64,000 nucleotides of DNA from JBBIIC01 sp037446725 (GTDB lineage Bacteria > Actinomycetota > Coriobacteriia > Anaerosomatales > SLCP01). Under the pieces are notes generated by a model, which searched no databases, was not told where the DNA came from, and was given only the letters and a program-made list of their open reading frames with translations. Positions 8,207 to 16,542 of the stretch are shown here, piece after piece. Numbering within the stretch: position 1 is the stretch's first letter; each line of letters starts with the position of its first letter. Location of the stretch: the NCBI GenBank assembly GCA_037446725.1, contig JBBIIC010000010.1, positions 1 through 64,000 on the forward strand, written 5' to 3'. A program made the translations under genes and the position numbers.

Positions 8207-9199
8207 CTAGTGCGGCAGGGTCTTGCGTACGGCGTCGGCGTCGGGCGCGAAGCTGCCGAGGCGCTCCAGGCGCGCTCCAAGGCCGATGAGGCTGCGGAGG
8301 AGCGCGCCGTAGTCCGACTCGGTGTAGGTCACCACGTGTGGCTCGCCCTCGATGCCACCGAGCTCGGCGGCACGGTCGAGCGCATCGTTGTAGGTCCCGA
8401 TCGAGTCGATCAGCCCCATGTCGAGCGCGACAGTGCCCGGCCAGATCCAGCCGTTGGCCATCTCCTCGACCTTCGCCTCGGGCATCTGCCGCCCCTCGGC
8501 GACGATGCGGATGAACTCGCGGTAGGCTACGTCGATGTACTCCTCGAAGAGCGCGGTCTCGGTGGCCGTGAGGCTACGGTACGGGCTGCCGGCGTCCTTG
8601 TACTCTCCTGCTGTGAGCACCTGGAACTCGATCCCGAGGGTGTCGAGCAGCCCCTCGACGTTGGGTATCTGGGCGATGACGCCGATGCTGCCGACCGAGG
8701 AGGTCGGGGTCGCGATGATCTCGTCACACTGCGAGGAGACCATGTATGCGCCCGAGGCACACACGTCACCGATACTCACGACAACCGGCTTGGTCACGCG
8801 CGCGATCTCCATCGCGATCTCCTGCGAGGCCGCGACCGTGCCGCCGGGCGAGTCCACACGGATGAGGATCGCCCGGACCGTGGGGTCGGCCTCGGCCTGT
8901 TCGAGCTGGTCGACGAAGTACTCCGGCGTGACGATGCCGTTGTAGATGCTACCCGTGCCGGCGATGACACCGTCCAGGTGGATGAGCGCGACGGCGTCCC
9001 CGCCCGTCCAACTCGGCGTGTCGGTGCGCATGAACGCCACGTAGGCCATAACCGAGCAGGCGCAGGCGGACAACAACAGGACCGCCACGGCGATGAAGAA
9101 CCAACGCCAGCCGCTCCCGCGCGTGCGCCGGTCCTGCTCGACGGGGGGCGCCGGTGGTGAGGGTGCTCCGTAGGTGGGCGGGACGCCCTGGTCTTCCAT
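8207..9199 (-). CDS. sppA: Signal peptide peptidase SppA
   Basis: Membrane-anchored serine protease that degrades cleaved signal peptides and other membrane peptides. The 330-residue protein has a Pro-rich cytoplasmic N-terminus, one membrane segment (about 33-55, WFFIAVAVLLLSACACS) and a single ClpP-like S49 domain, as in Gram-positive SppA. The nucleophile is the Ser in VCASGAYM near 152 and the general base is the Lys in GEYKDAG near 205; RVDSPGG near 115 forms the oxyanion region. It is first in the six-gene operon ending with rho, with a candidate promoter about 60-90 bases upstream and a GGAGG ribosome binding site. Confidence 0.95.
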   Translation of the reverse strand: MEDQGVPPTYGAPSPPAPPVEQDRRTRGSGWRWFFIAVAVLLLSACACSVMAYVAFMRTDTPSWTGGDAVALIHLDGVIAGTGSIYNGIVTPEYFVDQLEQAEADPTVRAILIRVDSPGGTVAASQEIAMEIARVTKPVVVSIGDVCASGAYMVSSQCDEIIATPTSSVGSIGVIAQIPNVEGLLDTLGIEFQVLTAGEYKDAGSPYRSLTATETALFEEYIDVAYREFIRIVAEGRQMPEAKVEEMANGWIWPGTVALDMGLIDSIGTYNDALDRAAELGGIEGEPHVVTYTESDYGALLRSLIGLGARLERLGSFAPDADAVRKTLPH

Positions 9200-9224
9200 G
9201 GGAACCTCCGCAAGGGATACGGCA

Positions 9225-9240
9225 CGTCACGGACGTGACG
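9225..9240 (-). promoter_or_regulatory. Palindrome in the sppA leader
   Basis: CGTCAC-GGAC-GTGACG, a perfect 6-bp inverted repeat with a 4-base spacer, lies between the candidate sppA promoter and the start codon. It has the shape of a dimeric regulator site; no regulator is identified. Confidence 0.3.
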
Positions 9241-9259
9241 GCGGCAGGGGGTGCACCCT

Positions 9260-9289
9260 ATATTCCCCGACCGGCGGCAGTCCGGTCAA
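9260..9289 (-). promoter_or_regulatory. Candidate sppA operon promoter
   Basis: Minus-strand TTGACC (9284-9289) and GAATAT (9260-9265) are separated by 18 bases, a sigma-A type arrangement. It would drive sppA through rho. A slightly shifted TATAGG is an alternative -10. Confidence 0.4.
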
Positions 9290-9301
9290 CACGGGCACAG
9301 C

Positions 9302-10222
9302 TCAGAGCAGCGTGGCGCCCGCACGCTCGATGCCGAGTGCGAGCGGGACGCGGCGTCCGGCGAGAGCGGCGACGCGCTCCCGCGCGCGCGATGCGACCTG
9401 CTCGGCCCGCGCTAACGCATCGGCGTCGTCGGCCCCGCTGACCAGACCGATGACCGTGGGCCCCGCCCCGGAGAGAACCGCGCCTGTCACCCCGGCGTCC
9501 ACGAGCGCCTCGCGCACGTCGCCAAGGTCGACGACCGCCCGCGCGCGGTACGGTTCATGGATACGGTCGGAGAGCCCCGCCGCTATCGCTGCGGCGTCGC
9601 CGAGCGCGATCCCGGCGGCCAGCAACCCCGCCCGGCCGGCGCTGAACGCGGCATCCGCGTGCGGAACTGTGTCGGGAAGCAGGTTGCGCGAGGCCGTCGT
9701 CGCCAGAGGCGCGTCGGAGCCGACCACCACGGCCGCGAGCCCCGCGCCGGGCTCGACGCGCACGCACCGGGGCACGCCGTCAGACCAGCAGACCGTGAAG
9801 CCCCCGAAGAGCGCCGCGGCCGCATTGTCAGGATGTCCCTCGATCTCGCTGGCGAGTTCGAGCGCCGACTGCCGGTCCAGTCCCGCGCCCACGAGTGAGT
9901 CCGCAAGAAGTATCCCGCCAACGGCAGCAGCCGCTGAGGAGCCGAGGCCCGCACCGGGCGGGATGCGGTTCTCGCAGCGCAGTCGGGCCGCCTGACCCGG
10001 CTGGCCTGCAGCGTCGAACACGCGCGCCATCGCCCGGGCGACACGGTTGGCGGGACCGGTGGACAACCGGCCCGCTCCCTCACCCGAGACCTCGACCGAC
10101 CACTCGTCCGCCAGCTCGGCGGTGAAGCGGTTGTGCAGCGCGAGCGCAAGGCCGAAAGAGTCGAACCCCGATCCGAGGTTCGCGCTGGTCGCCGGTACCG
10201 AGACGCTGACCTGTGCGGGCAC
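9302..10222 (-). CDS. thrB: Homoserine kinase
   Basis: GHMP-family kinase of 306 residues that makes O-phosphohomoserine for threonine synthesis. Visible signatures are VSVPATSANLGSGFDS at the N-terminus, the ATP-binding PPGAGLGSSAAA loop near 90, and SGAGPTVIGL near 253. It starts with GTG at 10222, five bases after the hom stop codon, with a GAGG-containing ribosome site inside the end of hom. Together with hom it forms a two-gene threonine operon; threonine synthase is not in the window. Confidence 0.96.
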   Translation of the reverse strand: MPAQVSVSVPATSANLGSGFDSFGLALALHNRFTAELADEWSVEVSGEGAGRLSTGPANRVARAMARVFDAAGQPGQAARLRCENRIPPGAGLGSSAAAAVGGILLADSLVGAGLDRQSALELASEIEGHPDNAAAALFGGFTVCWSDGVPRCVRVEPGAGLAAVVVGSDAPLATTASRNLLPDTVPHADAAFSAGRAGLLAAGIALGDAAAIAAGLSDRIHEPYRARAVVDLGDVREALVDAGVTGAVLSGAGPTVIGLVSGADDADALARAEQVASRARERVAALAGRRVPLALGIERAGATLL

Positions 10223-10227
10223 GGCAG

Positions 10228-11514
10228 CTAGAGGTCCTCGACACGCAGGACGGTCTCGACGGACTCCAGGACGTCGAGCGCCTCGATCTCGGCGAGTGCG
10301 GACCGCACCGCCCGCTCAGTGGCGCGGTGGGTCACGTAGACGATCTCGGCTACCGGCTCGTCGGCCGACTTCTGGATGACGCTTGCGAGCGACACGCTGT
10401 GATCGCCGAAGACCGAAGCGACCCGGCCGAGCACGCCCGGTTGGTCGGCGACGCGCAACCGCAGGTAGTACGGGGTCTCGAGGTCGCCGATGTCGCGAAT
10501 GGGCAGCTGATCGTTGCACGTGCACCCCACGAGCCCGAGGCAGCCCCGGCTGATGTGGCGCGCCACCTCGATGACGTCGCCGACGACCGCGCTCGCCGCG
10601 GGAAGCGAACCAGCGCCCTCCCCGAAGAACATCGTCTCGCCGACAGCGTCGCCGATGACGTAGATCGCGTTGTAGACGCCGTTGACACTGGCGAGTGGAT
10701 GCGACGCGCGGATCATCGTCGGGTGCACGCGGATGTCGATGCCGCCCGGCGTCCGGCGCGCGATGGCGAGCAGTTTGACCGCATACCCCATCTCGGCCGC
10801 ATACGCGATGTCGGAGGCGGACAGGGTGCGGATGCCCTCGGCGGGCACCTGGTCCATGACCACCCGGCTGTTGAACGCGATCGAGGCGAGGATGGCGATC
10901 TTGGCGGCCGCGTCGAGCCCGTCGACGTCGGCGGTCGGGTCGGCCTCCGCGAAGCCCTTTGCCTGCGCCTCGGCCAGCGCCTCGTCATAGCCCAGACCGT
11001 CCTCGGTCATGCGGGTGAGCATGTAGTTGGTCGTCCCGTTGACGATGCCCATCACGCTCGTGACCTCGTTGGAGACCAGGCAGTGCTTGAGCGGACTGAT
11101 GATGGGGATGCCCCCACCGACGCTCGCCTCGAACGCGATGTCCACGCCGTGTGCCGCCGCAGTGTCCATGACCTCCTGGCCGTGCGCGGCCATGAGGGCC
11201 TTGTTCGCGGTGACCACGCTCTTGCCGGCCTTCAGGGCCGAGAGCACTACGTCGCGGGCCACGCCGGTGCCGCCGATGAGCTCGATCACGACGTCGAGCG
11301 CGGGGTCGTTGACGAGCTCGAACGCGTCGGTGGTGAACGATCCCTCGGGTAGGCCGAGTTCGGCGGCCCGTCCGGCGTCGCGGTCGGCGAACCGGGCGAG
11401 TGCGATGTCCACCCCGGCTCTCGTGCGGAAGTCCGCAGCATGCCGGCTGAAGATGTCTACGACGCCCGAGCCGACCGTTCCGAGGCCGACGAGGCCGACC
11501 TTCACGGTTTGCAT
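10228..11514 (-). CDS. hom: Homoserine dehydrogenase
   Basis: NAD(P)-dependent reduction of aspartate semialdehyde to homoserine. The protein has 428 residues: Rossmann fold starting VGLVGLGTVGSGV (about 5-17), catalytic domain with GGTGVARD and EASVGGGIP near 90-155, and a C-terminal ACT domain (DQPGVLGRVASVF, from about 350), so threonine feedback is likely. ATG at 11514 is chosen because GGAGGA lies just upstream and homology begins there; the frame is open 42 bases further. Its promoter region is shared with the divergent C39-protease operon and carries repeated GGTCAG elements. Confidence 0.96.
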   Translation of the reverse strand: MQTVKVGLVGLGTVGSGVVDIFSRHAADFRTRAGVDIALARFADRDAGRAAELGLPEGSFTTDAFELVNDPALDVVIELIGGTGVARDVVLSALKAGKSVVTANKALMAAHGQEVMDTAAAHGVDIAFEASVGGGIPIISPLKHCLVSNEVTSVMGIVNGTTNYMLTRMTEDGLGYDEALAEAQAKGFAEADPTADVDGLDAAAKIAILASIAFNSRVVMDQVPAEGIRTLSASDIAYAAEMGYAVKLLAIARRTPGGIDIRVHPTMIRASHPLASVNGVYNAIYVIGDAVGETMFFGEGAGSLPAASAVVGDVIEVARHISRGCLGLVGCTCNDQLPIRDIGDLETPYYLRLRVADQPGVLGRVASVFGDHSVSLASVIQKSADEPVAEIVYVTHRATERAVRSALAEIEALDVLESVETVLRVEDL

Positions 11515-11543
11515 GACATTCCTCCGCGCCTCTCGCAGGTCTG

Positions 11544-11565
11544 ACCGGTCAGCCACCGGTCAGAG
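11544..11565. promoter_or_regulatory. Tandem GGTCAG repeat pair 1 (hom start-site side)
   Basis: Two copies of ACCGGTCAG (11544-11552 and 11555-11563) offset by exactly 11 bp, one helical turn. They lie just downstream of the candidate hom -10 box, where a bound protein would block transcription. Direct repeats at 11-bp steps are typical of PhoB/OmpR-type response regulators (established pattern; assignment here is inference). Confidence 0.45.
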
Positions 11566-11568
11566 CGT

Positions 11569-11574
11569 ATTGTA
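11569..11574 (-). promoter_or_regulatory. Candidate hom -10 box
   Basis: Minus-strand TACAAT, about 55 bases before the hom start codon. No good -35 hexamer is present at 17 bases, so strength may depend on an activator. Confidence 0.4.
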
Positions 11575-11607
11575 CCCGAGTCCCGGCCCCCGACCGGCCC
11601 GCGCGGT

Positions 11608-11626
11608 GGTCAGAGAACGGTCAGAG
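11608..11626. promoter_or_regulatory. Tandem GGTCAG repeat pair 2 (C39 operon side)
   Basis: GGTCAGAG at 11608-11615 and 11619-11626, again 11 bp apart and identical in the 8-base core. They end 18 bp before a GATACT box for the plus-strand operon, covering the place where a -35 element would be. This is the layout of an activator site for an OmpR/PhoB-type regulator. Confidence 0.45.
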
Positions 11627-11644
11627 CCGGTTTGCGTCGCTGTG

Positions 11645-11650
11645 GATACT
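11645..11650 (+). promoter_or_regulatory. Candidate -10 box of the C39 operon
   Basis: GATACT preceded by G, 35 bases before the start codon of the C39-like protease gene; no recognisable -35 hexamer, consistent with activation from the adjacent GGTCAG repeats. Confidence 0.35.
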
Positions 11651-11685
11651 GGTGCACGAACGTTTGTTCGATGAGAGGGGTCGGG

Positions 11686-12333
11686 ATGGAACTGAAACGG
11701 AGCCTCGTGAGGAGCACGGCGGCAGTCGTGGCGATCGCGCTCGGCGCCACGCTGCCCGCTGCCGCCTTCGCCGCGTACAAGATGGTGCCGACGACGTGCA
11801 CGAGCAGCTGCGCCAAACAGCAGACCACCTACTGGTGTGGCCCGGCGAGCACGCACTTCGTACTGCACTCGCAGGGAAGGAGCGTGACGCAGTCGACGCT
11901 CGCGAAGGAACTCGGGACCACGACCAGTGGTACGGCCATCGAGAGGATTCCCGCGATCCTCAACAAGTACAAGCGGGTCACCATCAAGTACGTGCACGTT
12001 CCTCGCACTTACATAACCGGGATCGCACTCGTACGCAGCATCATCACTTACGCGGTCGACAGGAACTCGTGCGCCATCCCCTGCGTCAACCCGTACCCAT
12101 ACACCAACAGCGCGGGATACTACTCCCCCGGTTTGCCCACCTACAGTGGCAGCAAGGCGGGCGGACACTACGTCGTCATGCGCGGCTACGACATCTCGTC
12201 CACGAGCGACTACGTGTACTACTTCGATCCGCACTACGATGCGACCCACTACGGCACCCACCGGGCGACCGTGAGCGCGATGGCCCGTTCGATCCTGGTG
12301 AAGAACTATGGCAGCCAGGGCGTCGTGTACTGA
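11686..12333 (+). CDS. Secreted C39-like cysteine peptidase
   Basis: Exported protein of 215 residues with a clear signal peptide (MELKRSLVRST, hydrophobic core, AAAFA cleavage near residue 29). The mature part matches the papain-like C39_2 fold: catalytic Cys in TYWCGPAST near 50, His in GGHYVVMRGYD near 165, and a following FDPHYD acidic segment. Four further cysteines (TCTSSC, SCAIPC) could form disulphides. It is not fused to an ABC transporter, unlike bacteriocin C39 proteases. The ATG at 11686 is preceded by GAGAGGGG; an earlier in-frame ATG at 11632 would spoil the signal peptide. First gene of a five-gene plus-strand run. The peptide substrate is unknown. Confidence 0.8.
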   Translation: MELKRSLVRSTAAVVAIALGATLPAAAFAAYKMVPTTCTSSCAKQQTTYWCGPASTHFVLHSQGRSVTQSTLAKELGTTTSGTAIERIPAILNKYKRVTIKYVHVPRTYITGIALVRSIITYAVDRNSCAIPCVNPYPYTNSAGYYSPGLPTYSGSKAGGHYVVMRGYDISSTSDYVYYFDPHYDATHYGTHRATVSAMARSILVKNYGSQGVVY

Positions 12334-13246
12334 GGGGAGCGCCGCGCGGCAAGCGCGGCCGCGGTCTGCCTGGCTGCTTTGCACGCTGGGCATGGCCTGG
12401 GGCCACGCGGCGCTCGGTGCGCTCGTCCTGGCCACGTCGGCGCTCGAGCCGGGGTGGGGCGGTTGGGCAGGAAGCCGTGCGATCGGTCTGCTGGCGTGGT
12501 CGGCGCTGTTGCCTGCAAGTATCGGCGTGGCGCTCGCCACCCTCACCGACGACCCGCTCGCGGCTGTACGCGGCTCCGGCCTGCCGTGGTACGCGCTTCC
12601 CGCGCCCGCCCTCGTCGGAGCGGCACTGCTGCTCGGATGGGCGACCCTCGCGCGGCGTGGGAGCCTGTGCCGCCGCGTGGCTCGAGCCGGCCTGGCGTGC
12701 GCAGTTCTGACCGCGATCCTCTCTGGCGTCGGCGTTCTGGGCGCCGCGGCACGGGAGCGTTCGGCCGAGCGACTGTTCCTCCGCATGACCTCGGGAGACG
12801 ACCCGCCGTGGCAGGTGCCGGCTGCCCGGGCGACCGCCCGCGAGCTCGCCGGGCGTTACCCGGAGACCCGGTGGGCGTCGGAGGCATGGCGCGTCCTGGC
12901 ACTCGACGCGGAGCTGCGCGGTGCCCCGGCTGACGCGGCTCGCGCGTGGCGCGGATTCGAGCGGTGTTTCGCCGACTATGAGCTGCCGGGCCGTGCACTG
13001 GCCGCGCTCGGTCTCGCCCGGGCACTCGACGGACGAGTGCCCGCTGACGAGCTGACCGCGCGCTACCTGGCCGCCCGCCACGGCATCGCCCGGGCGGGGC
13101 CGGACACCCAGTCCTGGATCGCACTTCGCGCAGCGGTCGACCTGGCCCGGCTCGCCCGACAGGGCTCCCTGTACGCGACCGCCTCCTACTGGGAGTCCAG
13201 AACGACCGCACCTGACGAGCACGCACCGACCCGAGATGGAGGATGA
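12308..13246 (+). CDS. Hypothetical polytopic membrane protein
   Basis: Not recognised. 312 residues with about four predicted membrane segments in the first half (AWLLCTLGMAWGHAAL, GLLAWSALLPASIGVAL, ALPAPALVGAALLLGW, LACAVLTAILSGVGVL) and a soluble Ala/Arg-rich second half of TPR-like helices (about 165-300) holding a possible cytoplasmic or external binding face. It overlaps the end of the C39 protease gene by 26 bases; an internal ATG at 12392 is an alternative start. Its end overlaps the next gene. Codon use resembles the neighbours, so it is a real gene; function unknown. Confidence 0.6.
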   Translation: MAARASCTEGSAARQARPRSAWLLCTLGMAWGHAALGALVLATSALEPGWGGWAGSRAIGLLAWSALLPASIGVALATLTDDPLAAVRGSGLPWYALPAPALVGAALLLGWATLARRGSLCRRVARAGLACAVLTAILSGVGVLGAAARERSAERLFLRMTSGDDPPWQVPAARATARELAGRYPETRWASEAWRVLALDAELRGAPADAARAWRGFERCFADYELPGRALAALGLARALDGRVPADELTARYLAARHGIARAGPDTQSWIALRAAVDLARLARQGSLYATASYWESRTTAPDEHAPTRDGG

Positions 13247-13251
13247 GGACG

Positions 13252-14361
13252 ATGACCCGATCACAGGTGAGCACGCGGACACTGGCTGCGATGGTATGCA
13301 CCGTCATGGTCGCCGGCATGCTGTTGGCGCTCCCCTCGTACCAGGACCGTTCCGCTCGAGCTCACGCCGATGAGGTCCGCAGTGACATCGCCCGCTCGTA
13401 TCGCGACGCGCGGAGCTGGCGGGCGCACGTCGAGGAGCGGGAGCTCGTCAGCGAAGGGGTGTACCGCACGATCCGCTACCAGATCGTCGTCGCGGGTCCC
13501 GAACGATACCGTGTGGAGGCCGTCGAGCGGGACGAGCGCGGGCGGGAGGTGACGGCCGTGACCATCCGGGACGGTTCGACCGTCTACTCGTCCACACGGA
13601 CCGAGGGGGAGGCCGCACGCGTGCTCGAGGTCCGCAACGTGCCCCCGACCCTCGCTGCGGTCACCGACAACGTCCTCGGCCAGCGCGTCCGCGACATCGC
13701 CCGCGCTACCTCGGCGCGCTATGTAGGCCGCGAGAACGTGCGGGGGCGCTCCGCGCTCAAACTCGCCATCGAACCGGGGCACGTCGTGTGGGTCGACGGT
13801 GAGTCCTCAATCCCGGTGCGCGAGCAGCTGCTCGCAGCCGACACCGTGACGCACGAACTCGAAGTGCTTTCGTTCGAACCGGACGCGGCCATCGAGCCGG
13901 CGGCGTTCGACAGGCCTTACCCCATGGGTGACCTCCACACCGTGGAGGATCTCGGCTTCAGGCCTGCAGCACCGTCCTCCGCGCCTTCCTCGCTCCTCGG
14001 CTTCGTGCCGCGTGCCATCGTACCGCCTGCCGGCTGGTCGCTCGTCGAATCGGGCTACACGGTACCCGGGGCCCACGGCGAGGCGGCCCCCGCCATGCCC
14101 GCGTGGATCGAGCGGTACGACACACCCGAAGGCCCGATGCTCGTGACGCAGTCGAAGGGACTCAAGAGCGACGAGCCGTTCGAGTCGGCCGGCGACGGCA
14201 CCGACGGGCCGGAGTTCGCCAAGATCGACGGACGGACGGTCGCCTACTTCGCCGACGAATGGAGGACCCATGCAACGATTCAGGTCGAAGACGTGCTCGT
14301 GGTCATCGAGGGCCTTATGGGACCGGACACCCTGCTGCCCGCCGTCGGCCATGTGCGCTAG
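13252..14361 (+). CDS. Secreted LolA/RseB-like protein with DUF4367-like C-terminus
   Basis: Exported protein of 369 residues: membrane or signal segment near 10-30, then a beta-rich LolA/RseB-like domain (about 40-230, with SWRAHVEERELVSEG and VRGRSALKL..PGHVVWVDGES), then a C-terminal part (about 245-369) resembling DUF4367, seen in anti-sigma-factor-like and lipoprotein-sorting-like Gram-positive proteins. Such folds bind lipid or act as envelope-stress sensors; the role here is inferred only from fold. The ATG at 13252 is chosen because GGAGG ends nine bases earlier; the ATG at 13243 overlaps the preceding stop but abuts the ribosome site. Third gene of the plus-strand envelope run. Confidence 0.65.
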   Translation: MTRSQVSTRTLAAMVCTVMVAGMLLALPSYQDRSARAHADEVRSDIARSYRDARSWRAHVEERELVSEGVYRTIRYQIVVAGPERYRVEAVERDERGREVTAVTIRDGSTVYSSTRTEGEAARVLEVRNVPPTLAAVTDNVLGQRVRDIARATSARYVGRENVRGRSALKLAIEPGHVVWVDGESSIPVREQLLAADTVTHELEVLSFEPDAAIEPAAFDRPYPMGDLHTVEDLGFRPAAPSSAPSSLLGFVPRAIVPPAGWSLVESGYTVPGAHGEAAPAMPAWIERYDTPEGPMLVTQSKGLKSDEPFESAGDGTDGPEFAKIDGRTVAYFADEWRTHATIQVEDVLVVIEGLMGPDTLLPAVGHVR

Positions 14362-15277
14362 GCGCACGCACGGGCGCGGGAATCCGCCCCGCGCCATCAT
14401 CGCGCTGCTCGCGCTCGCCCTCGCGGCGGTGGGCGTGGGGTGCGCGAACGGGGGGCCGCAGGGGCAGGACAGCGCGCCGGAGGCAACCAGGGCACCGGCC
14501 GCTCCGGATATCCTCGCCGACCTCGAGGGACTGAGCTTCGTGCGCGATGGCTCGATATGGACCATCGAGGACAGCGCAGAACGTCTGGTCGCCGACGGAG
14601 TGGACCCCTGGTCGCTCCGGTCCTCGCGAAGTGGTGACGCGGTGACCTGGGTCTCGCTCGACGGCCCGCACGCCCGGTTCGAGACGGCGGCCACCGGTGA
14701 CTGGAGACCCGAGACCCTTTGGGAGACCGATCTCGGCTCGCTCGTTGGGGAGGCGATGCATGACGATGTCGAAGACGTGCTCTGGCTCACAGTGAGCGGA
14801 GAGCAGACGAGCACCGTCGGGTTCGCGGACCTCGCGCAGGATACCGAGGGCACCCTCGCACTGCCGGTGGATGCGGGGGGCTCCTTCTGCCTCGACCACC
14901 AGACGAACGCGCTGATCGTCGTGGGTGCCGCCCAACAGCCGGCCACACTCTGGCGGCTTACCGAGGGTGCACACGCCCTCTTCGAAGCGGCGACGCTCTT
15001 CACCCCGCGCTGTTCGCCTGACGGATCTCGTGTCGCCGTGACCGGAAGCGCACGCGCCGGTGACGAGCTCCGGCTGTGGGTCATCGACGTGACGAGCGGC
15101 TCGGCGACGCAGATAGATACGGGAACCGCGACGCCCACCGACCCCGCGTGGTCGCCCGACGGCCTGCGACTCGCATTCCGCGACGCCCGGACCGGCACGG
15201 TGTGGACTACGCTCGCGCAGGGCGGGCGGGCATCCGACACGGGCCTGCAAGCGGATGAAGGGGGGCTTGCCTGGTAG
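14351..15277 (+). CDS. Lipoprotein with WD40-like (PD40) beta-propeller repeats
   Basis: 308 residues. The N-terminus has basic residues, a hydrophobic stretch (AIIALLALALAAVG) and a Cys in a lipobox-like VGVGC, so it is probably lipid-anchored outside the cell. The rest has repeated blade motifs, clearest in FTPRCSPDGSRVAVTG and PAWSPDGLRLAFRDA, the TolB/PD40 signature. The ATG at 14351 overlaps the previous gene by 11 bases; an open frame further upstream translates the end of that gene in another frame. Likely a protein-protein interaction scaffold; partner unknown. Confidence 0.7.
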   Translation: MCARRTHGRGNPPRAIIALLALALAAVGVGCANGGPQGQDSAPEATRAPAAPDILADLEGLSFVRDGSIWTIEDSAERLVADGVDPWSLRSSRSGDAVTWVSLDGPHARFETAATGDWRPETLWETDLGSLVGEAMHDDVEDVLWLTVSGEQTSTVGFADLAQDTEGTLALPVDAGGSFCLDHQTNALIVVGAAQQPATLWRLTEGAHALFEAATLFTPRCSPDGSRVAVTGSARAGDELRLWVIDVTSGSATQIDTGTATPTDPAWSPDGLRLAFRDARTGTVWTTLAQGGRASDTGLQADEGGLAW

Positions 15278-15282
15278 CGCCG

Positions 15283-16020
15283 ATGAGCGCCGCTGTGACA
15301 CGATGCATCCACACGCAGGGCCTCCGGCACCACAGAGAGGGGCAAGCCGCGACTGTGGCCACGCTCACCGGGATAGCGCCGTTTGTCATAGCCGGCTCGA
15401 TACTGCCGACCTGGACGATCCTGGTGATCGCCCTGCTCGGGACAGCCCGTCCGGTCGCCAACGCCTTCTTCTTCATACTGGGCAACGCGACATTTCGTAC
15501 CGTGCTCGGGCTGGCGGTGCTCTTCGTCCTGCCGCTGCCGGACAGTGAGAGCTTCAGACTGGACTCCGGTGCATGGGATGCCCGGTTGGTCATCGCGATC
15601 GGCCTTGGCCTCGTGCTCCTTGCCGCGTGGCTCTGGACGCGCCGTGCCACGCAAGAAGGCCCGAGCTGGGTCGAGCGTGCCGAGAACATCCGACCGCGCA
15701 CCGCATTCCTCACCGGGGCGGTCGTTACCGCGTCACCTGGAGTCCAGTACGCCTACCTGCTCGGGGGCCTTGCTGTGATACTCGAGACCACCTCGAGCCG
15801 CGTCGGCGAAGTGGTCGCGCTCGTCTTGTTCGCGCTCGCGCTCCAGTGGATGCTCGCGCTCCCGATCGTGATCTACCTGCTGTTCCCCGCCCAGTCCGCC
15901 CGCGTGCTCGAGCGCATGAAGGCCTGGCTCGGCGCGTACGGCCAACGCCTTGTTGCCGGAGTCCTCGGCGCGGCGGGTGCCTACGTCACGTACACGGGCA
16001 TCGTGCAGCTGCTCGGCTGA
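15283..16020 (+). CDS. GAP/Sap-family polytopic membrane protein
   Basis: 245 residues with about six membrane segments and the look of the GAP (Sap, LysE-related) family, which in mycobacteria helps surface delivery of glycolipids. Visible are TGIAPFVIAGSILPTW near the start, FLTGAVVTASPGVQYAYLLGGLAV in the middle and a C-terminal AGVLGAAGAYVTYTGI. The ATG at 15283 has a weak ribosome site; the GTG at 15355, with GAGAGGGG 12 bases upstream, would remove a poorly conserved 24-residue leader and may be the true start. Last gene of the plus-strand run, ending 16 bases from a convergent gene. Transport of a lipid or amino-acid-like solute is inference. Confidence 0.65.
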   Translation: MSAAVTRCIHTQGLRHHREGQAATVATLTGIAPFVIAGSILPTWTILVIALLGTARPVANAFFFILGNATFRTVLGLAVLFVLPLPDSESFRLDSGAWDARLVIAIGLGLVLLAAWLWTRRATQEGPSWVERAENIRPRTAFLTGAVVTASPGVQYAYLLGGLAVILETTSSRVGEVVALVLFALALQWMLALPIVIYLLFPAQSARVLERMKAWLGAYGQRLVAGVLGAAGAYVTYTGIVQLLG

Positions 16021-16036
16021 GCGCAGCGGACACCGC

Positions 16037-16537
16037 TTAGAACATGTCCCCGATCCCCGCGTCGAGGCCGACGGTCGCCGACACCGAGGTGCTGCCGCCC
16101 GGCTCCGCCCGGACCGTGATCACCGACTGCGCCCCGGCACCCTTCGAGAGGTAGAGCGCGACACCCCACCCGCTCCCGTCCTCGAGCGGCTCCTCGCGGT
16201 CGAGTACCCAGTTGGCCCCCGCGTACGCCCGGCGGTACCACTCCGCGACCGACTCGGCCGGCTCTGTGGACCGAAGGTCATAGCCCCACAGCGTTCCCGG
16301 CGTGACCTCCTGGGTCGAGAGCACCTTCGCATCGTAGACGGGGACCTGGAACGGGAAGCCCTCGGCGAGCTCGGCTGTCTTGCGCTCGGTCGACATGGCT
16401 TGTGCGGGCACGTCGACAGCCGGGCGCTCCCCGGCGGTACCGTCGCCCGGCACCGTGCGCCCGCACCCCGCGGACACGACGATGGCAACCGCCAGGACGG
16501 CTGGGAGGAACGCAGCAAAGGGCACGCGCCGAAGCAC
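16037..16537 (-). CDS. Small hypothetical lipoprotein
   Basis: 166 residues with a lipoprotein signal (LRRVPFAAFLPAVLAVAIVV, lipobox-like SAGC at about residue 25). The mature part contains a compact alpha/beta domain (FQVPVYDAKVLSTQE, then SVAEWYRRAYAGANW). No family recognised with confidence. It starts with GTG at 16537, six bases after the lysA stop; GGAGGG ahead of it sets the start. Third gene of the argS-lysA transcript, convergent with the GAP-family gene; a short AGCGG-ACA-CCGCT hairpin lies in the 16-base gap. Confidence 0.7.
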   Translation of the reverse strand: MLRRVPFAAFLPAVLAVAIVVSAGCGRTVPGDGTAGERPAVDVPAQAMSTERKTAELAEGFPFQVPVYDAKVLSTQEVTPGTLWGYDLRSTEPAESVAEWYRRAYAGANWVLDREEPLEDGSGWGVALYLSKGAGAQSVITVRAEPGGSTSVSATVGLDAGIGDMF

Positions 16538-16542
16538 CTCCG

